Source of the DNA: an uncultured Clostridia bacterium
Lineage (GTDB): Bacteria > Bacillota > Clostridia > Christensenellales > UBA1242
DNA: 11,074 nucleotides
Direction of reading: 5' to 3'
NCBI GenBank assembly: GCA_944383945.1
Contig: CALWRL010000017.1
Location: 1 to 11,074 of the forward strand
Numbering within the stretch: the first letter of the stretch is position 1; each line of letters starts with the position of its first letter. Of this stretch, positions 1-7,259 are shown one piece after another. Below the pieces are notes generated by a model. It worked only from the letters and a program-made list of their open reading frames with translations. It made no database searches and was not told the origin of the DNA. The position numbers and the translations under genes were made by a program.

Positions 1-1
1 C

Positions 2-3000
2 TCATTCATAACCCTGAACATATTCAATGTTTTTAATGAAAATGCTAACAACTTCAACATTAACAACTTTATTCTGTTCTCTAATATAAGCATCTCTAAA
101 AGCGCTATCCTTTTGGCATTCTTTATCAATAGCATCTTCTATTGCACTTTCTTGCTCGGTGTTAAAAGTTATAATTCCAATTGAAGATTTATTTTTTTTA
201 TTTTTTATTAATTTTTTTAACAATACAACAACTGCATTTGCTTCTTCCTGATTTTTCCTTCCAATCCACGACCCAGAAACTTTGATTCTTTCTATTGGTT
301 TTTGTCCAATATTTTTAGTTGTGTTTGGCGCTATTTGAAGTTTCCCATCATAAAAAGCATAATTTGAAAAATTTATAAGTTCTTCGCTTCTACTTCTATA
401 ATGGTATGTTAAATTTGTGCTATGATATCTTGAAGTTGCAAGGTCTAAAAGACTTTCAACCTCTAACGCTGCTTGAGTTGCCAAATCAATTTCCTCTTCG
501 CTGTCATTGCCCATGTATCTTTTTATGAAAGTTGAAGTTGGTCTTAATTGTTTAGAATCTCCTGCAACAACAATAAATTTCCCTCTGTAAATTGTTGGCA
601 AAGTGTTTTCGATGAAAACCTGAGAAGCTTCATCGAACAAAATTATGTCGAACATATTTTTTTTCAAAGGAAAAATATTTGAAACGCTTTCTGGTGATAG
701 CAACCAGCAAGGAAAAAGTTTAAGCAAAAAATCACCATATAATTCCATCATTTTTCTAATTGGTAAAAGCGATTGTTGCTTTGTTATTTGATAAAGGAAA
801 TTCTTATTGTTTAAATTTGTTTGATAATAGTTGGAATATTCATTTTTAAATTTACTCAAACAAATTAAACTAGCAATTGTTTGCTGTTCATTTTTTAACG
901 AAAGAATTCTGTTTCTTATATTTTCAAAATCAATAATTTTCGATAAATCTTCTTTGTACTTTTCCTCGTAAATTGTTGCTTCATGATAAATTCTAATTTC
1001 AAGTAGTTTGTTTACAATGTCTTTAAAATTCTTTAAGGTTTTGCTGTTTGAAAATGCAAAGTTTAAAAGAAGCATCTCGTTAGGAGTTGCATTTTTTAAA
1101 GCAACAACAACATCTCTTATTTCAATGTAATCGTTAAGCGCGTTAAATAACAATCTTAAATAGGCATGATTGCCATTAAGAATGTTATCAACCGTCATAA
1201 CATAGCCTTTTCTATCCAAAACCTTTTCTAAAAGTTTATAATTGCCAACATATTCCCTAATGTCAACTAATGCAGAATTAAAATTATCTTCAAGATTTTT
1301 TTCGTCTTTTATAACTTTTGCTTTTACAAATGGATAAAGCGGAAACAAAACTTTTGAAAAATTAAGCAATTTATGTAAAGACGGGTTGCAAACCTTGCTA
1401 ACCATTTGAGCTAGCGGTTTAACATCTGTGTTATCTTGCAAATTGTTTTCAAGAATATATGCCATAAGCTGACGAGTGTTAAGATATTTAGAGCTATCAA
1501 AAGGCACAATATTTTTGTTTAATAAATTGCTAACAAAAGATTTAACTTGATTAACAAGATGAATTTCAAGATTTTCATTAATGTGGTCAACAAGTGGATT
1601 TGTTTTTTTTAATGAAATATATTTATAATATAATTCACATTTATTTTTTTCTTTTATAACTCTTATAGCTTGATAGAAGTCATTAAAGTTGAGCTTCATA
1701 ATATCTTTATTTGAAATAAGTTTTTTATATATTTCATAATCTGCACTGGTTTTTCCTAGCTTTGCAGAATTTGAATATAACTGTTGCAAAGTAAGCCCAA
1801 AAGGTGTTTTTGTAAATAATACATCGCTTATTCTTTGAAGGTCTCCAACCTCTTTGTTTAAGTTTTCTTCAATTTCCTTATATTTTGTTTCAAAATTCTC
1901 TTCCTCATTTTGAGATTCAACAATTGAATAATGCATCTGTTTACATCTTTCGTAAAAAGCAACTTTGCTTTTTTCAGAATCGGTTATAAACATGCACTTT
2001 GTATTTAACTCTTTCAAACGATTATAAACAACATCTAATGCAGCTTTTTTTTGCGAAACAACTAAAACCCTTTTGTTTTTACACAATGCGTCTGAAATAA
2101 TATTAACAATTGTTTGGCTCTTTCCCGTTCCAGGAGGGCCATATATAACCATGTTCCCAAACTTATTTAACTTTTCAATTGCATTTTCTTGGGCAAAATC
2201 AAGGTCGTTAACCGTATAAAGTTGAGTGTTAGGTTTCTTGACTTTTTTTGATGGTTTACTTTCAAGAAGTTCATCAATTGCATCACTGCTCAACTTTCGT
2301 TTATCTAACATTGAATAATCATTGTAAATAGAGTTAGCCAAAGGAAATCTTCCAATAACACATGAATTAATAACTTTTAATGAATCCCCTTTGCTTGGTT
2401 CCTTTATTTTATCGAAAGGAACAAATCCTTTATCATTATCTTGATATTTAATTTTAATATCAAAAAATGAAAGATATTTTATAACATCTTCAACATTTTT
2501 TAATTTGTAATCTAAAAGATTATCAAACTCCATAATAATGTTATCTATATTGAGTTTATGAGCCTTAGCATAAGCTAAAATTAAAACTTTATTTAACTGT
2601 ATGCTTTCATTGTCCTTTATCTCCAATGTTACTGTTGAATCATTTTCAATATTTATAACAACAGGAAACAAAATTAAAGGTGCTTTAATTTGAATATCAC
2701 TTCCAACATACCCTGTAACAAAAGGATAACCAACAAACATTTCATATCTGCCGGTTTCTTTTGCAAATTCTTCAATTTCCCTTTTTAATGTTTTAAGAGC
2801 AGAAACTTGACTCAAAAGCGCTTTTTTAGATTCTTCTCTTTTTTGCCTTTCCCTTTTTAAATTATCCAGCCTTTTTTCTTCAATGCTCATTTCTTTTTGG
2901 TCATTAAACTTTAAAGCTAGTTTCTTTTCCAAGCCTAAGTTTGAAAAAAGCTTGTCCTTAATTTCTTTTGTAATAAGGTCAAACCCTCTTCTTTTTCCCT

Positions 3001-3163
3001 TCCATATAAAATCTAAAAACTCTTTTGCTTTTTCACTATCATCTAATATAACAGAACCAATATCATATGAAAATTTTTTGCTTATGTTTTTAGAATATAA
3101 ACTTCTATTTTTACCGCTTATTTCAATTAATCTTTCTTTGTAAAATTTGTATATCGCTCTCAT
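2..3163 (-). CDS. UPF1-like superfamily 1 helicase with DUF4011-like N-terminus, stops at motif V
   Basis: The 1053-residue protein is a superfamily 1 (UPF1/AAA_11-AAA_12 type) nucleic-acid helicase. In order it shows an N-terminal segment resembling DUF4011-type helicases (ERLIEISGKNRSLY near residue 10), a Q-motif-like DFAQENAI just before the ATPase core, Walker A GPPGTGKS at 342-349, motif II DEAS at 844-847, motif III GDSKQLRPT at 868-876, motif IV YHYRSR at 920-925 and the start of motif V (VQGYE) at 1049-1053. A long helical insertion separates Walker A from motif II. The frame ends at TGA (2-4), where family members continue with Arg-Asp and then motif VI plus, in many, a nuclease-like domain. 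None of that is present in this frame. The ATG has an AGAGG site 7 nt upstream. The gene is divergent from the PadR-like gene. Family assignment is firm, but substrate and role (DNA repair, defence or RNA) are not known from sequence. Confidence 0.88.
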   Translation of the reverse strand: MRAIYKFYKERLIEISGKNRSLYSKNISKKFSYDIGSVILDDSEKAKEFLDFIWKGKRRGFDLITKEIKDKLFSNLGLEKKLALKFNDQKEMSIEEKRLDNLKRERQKREESKKALLSQVSALKTLKREIEEFAKETGRYEMFVGYPFVTGYVGSDIQIKAPLILFPVVINIENDSTVTLEIKDNESIQLNKVLILAYAKAHKLNIDNIIMEFDNLLDYKLKNVEDVIKYLSFFDIKIKYQDNDKGFVPFDKIKEPSKGDSLKVINSCVIGRFPLANSIYNDYSMLDKRKLSSDAIDELLESKPSKKVKKPNTQLYTVNDLDFAQENAIEKLNKFGNMVIYGPPGTGKSQTIVNIISDALCKNKRVLVVSQKKAALDVVYNRLKELNTKCMFITDSEKSKVAFYERCKQMHYSIVESQNEEENFETKYKEIEENLNKEVGDLQRISDVLFTKTPFGLTLQQLYSNSAKLGKTSADYEIYKKLISNKDIMKLNFNDFYQAIRVIKEKNKCELYYKYISLKKTNPLVDHINENLEIHLVNQVKSFVSNLLNKNIVPFDSSKYLNTRQLMAYILENNLQDNTDVKPLAQMVSKVCNPSLHKLLNFSKVLFPLYPFVKAKVIKDEKNLEDNFNSALVDIREYVGNYKLLEKVLDRKGYVMTVDNILNGNHAYLRLLFNALNDYIEIRDVVVALKNATPNEMLLLNFAFSNSKTLKNFKDIVNKLLEIRIYHEATIYEEKYKEDLSKIIDFENIRNRILSLKNEQQTIASLICLSKFKNEYSNYYQTNLNNKNFLYQITKQQSLLPIRKMMELYGDFLLKLFPCWLLSPESVSNIFPLKKNMFDIILFDEASQVFIENTLPTIYRGKFIVVAGDSKQLRPTSTFIKRYMGNDSEEEIDLATQAALEVESLLDLATSRYHSTNLTYHYRSRSEELINFSNYAFYDGKLQIAPNTTKNIGQKPIERIKVSGSWIGRKNQEEANAVVVLLKKLIKNKKNKSSIGIITFNTEQESAIEDAIDKECQKDSAFRDAYIREQNKVVNVEVVSIFIKNIEYVQGYE

Positions 3164-3181
3164 TTGTATCCTCTTTAGAGA

Positions 3182-3210
3182 ATTGTATCACAAAAAGAAA
3201 ATAACAACAA
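3182..3210 (-). promoter_or_regulatory. Probable sigma-A promoter of the helicase gene
   Basis: On the minus strand a -35-like TTGTTG (3205-3210) is followed after exactly 17 nt by the -10 TACAAT (3182-3187), which has an extended TG one base upstream of the hexamer. The start site would fall near 3175, giving a very short leader that begins at the AAAGAGG ribosome binding site (3170-3176). The position and spacing are good. The -35 is only a partial match, so this is a prediction. Confidence 0.5.
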
Positions 3211-3322
3211 TAGATAAAATAATATTTCTTTAATCTGCTTAATTTTTTTTGTAAAATATAATGTAAAAGTTTACCAATAAAAAAAGTTCCCTTAAAACGT
3301 TTTTTATATAATCTAAAAATTA

Positions 3323-3340
3323 ACTACTATATATAGTAGT
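3323..3340. promoter_or_regulatory. Perfect 18-bp palindrome, probable operator 1
   Basis: ACTACTATATATAGTAGT is a perfect 18-bp palindrome about 100 bp upstream of the PadR-like start codon. It shares TAGTA/TACTA half-site elements with a second palindrome 46 bp downstream (centre to centre). PadR-family repressors bind palindromes and commonly regulate their own genes, so an operator for the adjacent PadR-like protein is the natural inference. No RNA stem-terminator context (no T tract) accompanies it. Confidence 0.6.
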
Positions 3341-3366
3341 ATGCATTACACATAATACACAACCTA

Positions 3367-3388
3367 AAATGCATAGTACTATGAATTT
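3367..3388. promoter_or_regulatory. Near-perfect 22-bp palindrome, probable operator 2
   Basis: The core CATAGTACTATG (3372-3383) is a perfect 12-bp palindrome. It extends to 22 bp (3367-3388) with a single mismatched pair (3371/3384). It ends two bases before the TTGACT -35 element of the PadR-like gene, so a protein bound here would interfere with RNA polymerase. In addition, the 15-bp arms at 3333-3347 and 3368-3382 form a larger inverted repeat with one mismatch that links this site to operator 1. Confidence 0.55.
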
Positions 3389-3390
3389 AC

Positions 3391-3419
3391 TTGACTTTTT
3401 TGGCGAATTTTGTTAATTT
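3391..3419 (+). promoter_or_regulatory. Possible promoter of the PadR-like gene
   Basis: TTGACT (3391-3396) is a five-of-six match to a -35 box. About 17 nt downstream lies a poor -10 (TAATTT, 3414-3419) with a TG two bases before it. Transcription would start near 3426, close to the ribosome binding site. A perfect TATAAT at 3307-3312, lacking a clear -35, is an alternative upstream promoter whose transcript would start just before operator 1. Confidence 0.35.
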
Positions 3420-3437
3420 TCAGATAAGAGGTATTTT

Positions 3438-4952
3438 ATGAATATGAATGAACTTCCAAGAGGACAACTTAATCCAACAATTCTTTCAACCATGGTTAAT
3501 GGTGATAAATACGGATATGAGATAATTGATGAAATAAAGGAAAAAACAGGTGTTGAAATAAAACAACCAAGTTTATATAGCAGCTTAAAAAGAATGGAAA
3601 CACAAAAACTAGTTAATTCATATTGGAAAGACAGCGCAATAGGTGGCAAAAGACATTACTACTGTTTAACAAGCGAAGGAAGAAAATTTTTAGAAGAAAA
3701 TCCCGTTGATTATTCTTTATTTACGCCTATTAAAGAAAAGGAAACAAATAATTTAATAAACGACGAAAATATAAAACAAAATATAGAAACCAATCAAACA
3801 ACTGTTGTTTTAAACACAAGCAAACCTTCTTATTCTAACAATAACACAGCTTTTGAAATCAATAACAACGAGGAAATAAAATTGGCAGAACAAGAAAATT
3901 TGTTCGACCTTGAAAAACAGAAAACCGAACCAAAAAAAGAAGAAATTAAAATTGAGCAAACTAATAATATATCAGAAAATCAATTTAATTTATTCAAAGA
4001 AGTTGATTCTGCATTAGATGATGGCAGGTTTATAACTGAAACGATTGATGATTATAATTTTCCTAAAATTCAAAAGTTTGAACCAGCAAATTTAAATATA
4101 GAATCGCGAGACACAAGTTATTTAAATGCAAAAATTAAAAACAAAGAAATTAATAAATCAAACCAAAATCAAAAACCATATCAAGAAAAAATTACAGATT
4201 TATTGATAACAAAACTAACTCTCCCCTACGACCATGAAAAATCAATGGAAAAAATTCAACATAAAATAGATAAATTTGAAGCTGAAAAAAGACAGAAAGA
4301 AATTGCAAATCAAAAAAACCATATTAAGAATTTGGAAACTGAGAAAGTTGCAATAAAAAAAGATGAAGAATATGTTAAAAATGAAAACATCTTTGAGAAG
4401 GATAAAATTAATTCAAGGATTTTTAACAGTTATAAAAGTTTAGAATCTCATTACACTTCGAAAGGCATTGGCTTTAAAGAATATCAACAAAAAGAAGCGG
4501 CATCAAATTTTTATGTTAATCATACCTTAATTAAATTAATTAATAGTTTTATGTTTTTCCTTTTGTCTTTATCTCTTGCCATTGGATTTTTCTTCGGCTT
4601 AAAATCAAATTCTATTGGCGAAATAATTTACATTATAATTCCAGCTTTTGCTCTTCTTATTGTTATATTACATTTTTATTTATACAAAAGAGAGAAATAT
4701 AAAAAGATTATTCAAATAAAAAAATACGACACATCAACTCTTGTTTTACCTATGATTGCAGTTGCACTTGTTTTAGTTATTATTGGAATTAATTTAATAG
4801 TTGGTTTTAAAGCAGAAAAAACTATGGAATTCTTCCCAGTATTAATTTACCCTATTATACTTGCTTGTTATTTTGGTTTAATTCCATACATAAATAAATT
4901 TATTGCTATCATTGTTAGAAAATTAAGAGAAAAATTTAAATACCATTTTTAA
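3438..4952 (+). CDS. PadR-type winged-helix protein with long linker and four C-terminal membrane helices
   Basis: Residues 6-90 form a PadR winged-helix domain: YGYEI at 25-29, the recognition-helix start PSLYSSLKRME at 44-54, a wing around 64-73 and YYCLTSEG at 74-81. There follows a polar, Asn/Glu/Lys-rich linker (about 95-250) that is probably disordered, a charged segment likely to form a coiled coil (about 266-325), and four hydrophobic helices at about 364-388, 395-416, 434-457 and 465-486. The basic stretches KREKYKK (417-423) and RKLREK (494-499) place both termini in the cytoplasm by the positive-inside rule. Ordinary PadR proteins are 100-190 residues and soluble, so this 504-residue form looks membrane-anchored. 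The start is set by AAGAGG 6 nt upstream. It is probably autoregulated through the palindromes in front of it. The target genes and the signal are unknown. The end overlaps rnhA tail to tail by 17 bp. Confidence 0.9.
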   Translation: MNMNELPRGQLNPTILSTMVNGDKYGYEIIDEIKEKTGVEIKQPSLYSSLKRMETQKLVNSYWKDSAIGGKRHYYCLTSEGRKFLEENPVDYSLFTPIKEKETNNLINDENIKQNIETNQTTVVLNTSKPSYSNNNTAFEINNNEEIKLAEQENLFDLEKQKTEPKKEEIKIEQTNNISENQFNLFKEVDSALDDGRFITETIDDYNFPKIQKFEPANLNIESRDTSYLNAKIKNKEINKSNQNQKPYQEKITDLLITKLTLPYDHEKSMEKIQHKIDKFEAEKRQKEIANQKNHIKNLETEKVAIKKDEEYVKNENIFEKDKINSRIFNSYKSLESHYTSKGIGFKEYQQKEAASNFYVNHTLIKLINSFMFFLLSLSLAIGFFFGLKSNSIGEIIYIIIPAFALLIVILHFYLYKREKYKKIIQIKKYDTSTLVLPMIAVALVLVIIGINLIVGFKAEKTMEFFPVLIYPIILACYFGLIPYINKFIAIIVRKLREKFKYHF

Positions 4953-5382
4953 AATTTTGAATTGCTGCAACGGCTAATTTATCGCACATATTATTATATT
5001 TATTATCAGAATGCCCTTTTACTTTAACAAAAGTTGAAGGGTGTTTTTTTAGAAGCAAAATTAACTGCTGCCATAAATCTATGTTTGCAACGCTCTCTTT
5101 AGATGACTTTTTCCAATTATTGTTAACCCAACCTTCCAACCAGTTGTTGTTTATTGCATTAACGACATAAGCAGAATCGCTATAAATTGTTACATTACAT
5201 TTTTCTTTTAACAATTTTAAACCTTCAATAACTGCTGTTAATTCCATTCTATTGTTGGTCGTTTCTTCTTCACTACCATAAATTTCTTTTTCAATGTTCT
5301 TATAAATTAATATAGCAGCCCAGCCACCAACCCCTGGGTTCCCACTACATGCACCATCTGTGTAAATTTCAACATTTTTCAT
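4936..5382 (-). CDS. rnhA: Ribonuclease HI
   Basis: RNase HI is an endonuclease that cuts the RNA strand of RNA-DNA hybrids, removing R-loops and primer remnants in the cytoplasm. With the ATG at 5382 the protein has 148 residues, the usual bacterial length. All four metal-binding acidic residues are visible: D9 in YTDGACSGNPG, E47 in NNRMEL, D69 in YSDSAYV and D134, and H124 sits in VKGHSDN. The Trp-rich basic protrusion (W81, W85, W90 with lysines) is present. A 12-codon longer form would use TTG at 5418, but it has no ribosome binding site and overlaps the likely promoter, so I rejected it. The ATG also lacks a clear Shine-Dalgarno sequence. The stop codon region overlaps the PadR-like gene on the other strand. 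Confidence 0.93.
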   Translation of the reverse strand: MKNVEIYTDGACSGNPGVGGWAAILIYKNIEKEIYGSEEETTNNRMELTAVIEGLKLLKEKCNVTIYSDSAYVVNAINNNWLEGWVNNNWKKSSKESVANIDLWQQLILLLKKHPSTFVKVKGHSDNKYNNMCDKLAVAAIQNFKNGI

Positions 5383-5390
5383 TAATTTTA

Positions 5391-5418
5391 ATTTTATCAC
5401 ATTTTTATAAAATATCAA
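5391..5418 (-). promoter_or_regulatory. Predicted rnhA promoter, possibly giving a leaderless mRNA
   Basis: On the minus strand TTGATA (5413-5418) is followed after 16 nt by TAAAAT (5391-5396) with an extended TG one base upstream. Counting 7 nt beyond the -10 puts the start site at about 5382-5384, on or next to the rnhA ATG, where no Shine-Dalgarno sequence is seen. A TATAAA at 5404-5409 is a weaker alternative that would give a leader of about 15 nt. Confidence 0.4.
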
Positions 5419-5434
5419 CCAAAAAAAATATAAT

Positions 5435-5463
5435 AAAAGCCTTTAACATAGGTAAAGGCTTTT
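5435..5463 (-). terminator. Intrinsic terminator downstream of rny
   Basis: The arms AAAAGCCTTTA (5435-5445) and TAAAGGCTTTT (5453-5463) form an 11-bp stem with a 7-nt loop. Read on the minus strand, the stem is followed by a T-rich run ending in eight Ts (5421-5428), as expected for rho-independent termination of the rny transcript. The plus-strand side is also T-rich, so it may additionally stop read-through from the PadR-like gene. Confidence 0.8.
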
Positions 5464-5484
5464 TAATTTTATAAAATTAAATTT

Positions 5485-7068
5485 TTATTTAGCAGTTTCG
5501 GTAAACCTGCTTTCCCTTATAACATCAACTTTAATTTGGCCTGGATATTCCATCGCATTTTCTATCTTCTTAGCAATATCTTTTGCCATAAAAACTGCCA
5601 TGTCATCAGAAATCTCTTCAGGTTTAACGATAATTCTAACCTCACGCCCTGCTTGAACGGCATAGGATTTATCAACACCTTTAAAGGAATTTGCAATTTC
5701 TTCAAGTTTTTCAAGTCTTTTAACATAAGCTTCAATTGTTTCTCTTCTTGCCCCGGGACGAGAGCTAGAAATTGCATCTGCAACTTGAACTAATACTGCT
5801 TCAACACTTTCAAATTCAACATTGAAATGATGGGCTTCTATGCAGTGTATAACTGCTGGACTTTCTTTAAATTTTTTTGCCAATTCAACACCAATTTGAA
5901 CATGGGTTCCTTCAATTTCATGGTCTAATGCTTTACCTATATCGTGTAACAAACCGCCACGTCTTGCAACTTTTTCATCTGCTCCAATTTCAGCTGCTAA
6001 TAAACCAGCAATGTAAGATGTTTCTAAACTGTGTTTTAAGCAATTTTGACCATAGCTTGTTCTGTATTTTAAACGACCTAAAACTTTTATTAGCTCTGGG
6101 TGAAGATTGTAAATTCCAGCATCGTTTGAAGCATTTTCACCTGCTTCTTTTATTTTTTGATCTATATCTTTTTGTGCTTTTGAAACTAATTCTTCAATTC
6201 TTGTTGGATGAATTCTTCCGTCCATTATAAGCTTTTCAAGCGCAACCCTTGCAACTTCTCTTCTAATAGGATCGAAACATGAAAGAGTTATTGTTTCTGG
6301 TGTGTCATCAACTATTAAATCAACACCTGTTGCACTTTCTAACGCTCTTATATTTCTTCCTTCTCTACCAATAATTCTTCCTTTTAATTCGTCGTTTGGA
6401 AGAGCAACAGAAGTAACTGTAATTTCACTTGTCATGTCTGTTGCACATTTTTGAATAACAGATGCAATAATTTCTTGAGCTTTCTTTTGCCCTTCATTTT
6501 TAGCTGTTTCTTCAATTTCTTTAACAGTTTTTGCAGCATCAATTTTTGCTTCATCAACCATTGAATCCATTAAAGATTTTTTTGCTTCTTCTTTTGTCAT
6601 TCTAGCAACTTTTTCAAGTTCCGCACGCATTGAAATTAAAACTTTATTTTCTTCTTCTTTAATATTTTCAATTTCATTTTCTTTTGCTTGAAGTTTATCT
6701 TTCATTTCTTCAATTTGCTCTTGCTTTTTATCAAGAGAAAGTTCTTTCTTTTCAATAAATTCTTCGCGCTGAGACAATCTATCTTCCGAGCGTTGAATTT
6801 CGTTTCTTCTGTCTTTAATTTCTTTGTCGAAATCAAATCTTAATTTATGAACTTCTTCTTTTGCTTCTAAAATAGCTTCTTTTTTAACTGTTTTTGCTTC
6901 CGCATAAGCTTCTTCAATTATCTTAGCAGCCTTGGTTTTTGTTTTCCCAATTTTTTTAGACAAAAGGAAATATGTTGCAAAAAAGCCACCAATTATTCCA
7001 ACTATTCCACAACCTAAACCAATAAAAACTGCCGCTAACGAAGAAACTCCCAATAATGTTATTGACAT
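5485..7068 (-). CDS. rny: Ribonuclease Y, membrane-anchored mRNA decay endonuclease
   Basis: RNase Y starts mRNA decay in Firmicutes by endonucleolytic cleavage at the inner face of the membrane and serves as a scaffold for other decay enzymes. The 527-residue protein has the full family layout: an N-terminal membrane helix (about 3-36, Gly/Ile/Phe-rich), a long Lys/Glu-rich coiled coil (about 40-205), a KH RNA-binding domain with the GREG loop at 234-237, and an HD phosphohydrolase domain with the catalytic H375-D376 pair in LLHDIGKALDHE. The Bacillus enzyme is about 520 residues. I chose the ATG at 7068 because GGAG lies 7 nt upstream. A TTG 13 codons earlier (7107) has no ribosome binding site and would add a polar extension before the membrane helix. 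The gene has terminators on both sides, which suggests a transcript of its own. Confidence 0.97.
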   Translation of the reverse strand: MSITLLGVSSLAAVFIGLGCGIVGIIGGFFATYFLLSKKIGKTKTKAAKIIEEAYAEAKTVKKEAILEAKEEVHKLRFDFDKEIKDRRNEIQRSEDRLSQREEFIEKKELSLDKKQEQIEEMKDKLQAKENEIENIKEEENKVLISMRAELEKVARMTKEEAKKSLMDSMVDEAKIDAAKTVKEIEETAKNEGQKKAQEIIASVIQKCATDMTSEITVTSVALPNDELKGRIIGREGRNIRALESATGVDLIVDDTPETITLSCFDPIRREVARVALEKLIMDGRIHPTRIEELVSKAQKDIDQKIKEAGENASNDAGIYNLHPELIKVLGRLKYRTSYGQNCLKHSLETSYIAGLLAAEIGADEKVARRGGLLHDIGKALDHEIEGTHVQIGVELAKKFKESPAVIHCIEAHHFNVEFESVEAVLVQVADAISSSRPGARRETIEAYVKRLEKLEEIANSFKGVDKSYAVQAGREVRIIVKPEEISDDMAVFMAKDIAKKIENAMEYPGQIKVDVIRESRFTETAK

Positions 7069-7217
7069 ATTTCTTCTCCAATTTTTATTAAAGTTAAATT
7101 TAACCAAAAACTTATAAAATTTGAATAATAAAAAATAATAATTATATATATATTTAAAACTATATAATAGTTTTTAATTAAATTTACATCTTAATTTTAA
7201 CCTATTTTTAAAAAAAA
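7069..7217 (-). other. AT-rich leader region of rny
   Basis: This gap between the terminator of the upstream gene and the rny start codon is almost entirely A and T. It must hold the rny promoter if the terminator works. TATAAT-like strings are present, but none has a convincing -35 at the right distance, so I do not name one. No riboswitch-like or tRNA-like structure is evident. The GGAG ribosome binding site (7076-7079) fixes the rny start. Confidence 0.4.
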
Positions 7218-7243
7218 TCAAACAATTTTTTATTATTGTTTGA
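7218..7243 (-). terminator. Intrinsic terminator downstream of the 133-aa gene
   Basis: TCAAACAAT (7218-7226) pairs perfectly with ATTGTTTGA (7235-7243) around an 8-nt loop. On the minus strand the stem is followed at once by eight Ts (7210-7217), the classic rho-independent arrangement, 17 nt beyond the stop codon of the gene. Together with the promoter in front of that gene it makes a one-gene transcription unit. Confidence 0.82.
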
Positions 7244-7259
7244 CTTTTTTTGTAAATAT

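Noticed and set aside
2..4. TGA in the helicase as a recoded codon (Trp, Gly or selenocysteine)
   Set aside because: All other genes read through without TGA, Trp uses TGG, and TGA ends the DnaD/DnaB-like gene at 10870-10872. The expected residue at this place is Arg, which no known TGA recoding gives. Selenocysteine would also need a downstream element outside the window.
2883..3143. 86-codon plus-strand frame opposite the helicase N-terminus
   Set aside because: It is antisense to a conserved coding region and has Phe/Leu/Ser-rich content typical of the reverse strand of AT-rich genes.
5383..5418. N-terminal 12-residue extension of RNase HI from a TTG start
   Set aside because: It has no ribosome binding site, no similarity to the family, and overlaps the predicted promoter.
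5562..6230. Open frames of 73-117 codons inside rny on both strands
   Set aside because: They lie wholly within a clear RNase Y gene, have low-complexity or hydrophobic compositions without motifs, and lack ribosome binding sites.
7069..7107. N-terminal 13-residue extension of RNase Y from a TTG start
   Set aside because: GGAG is well placed for the ATG at 7068, and RNase Y proteins begin directly with the membrane helix.
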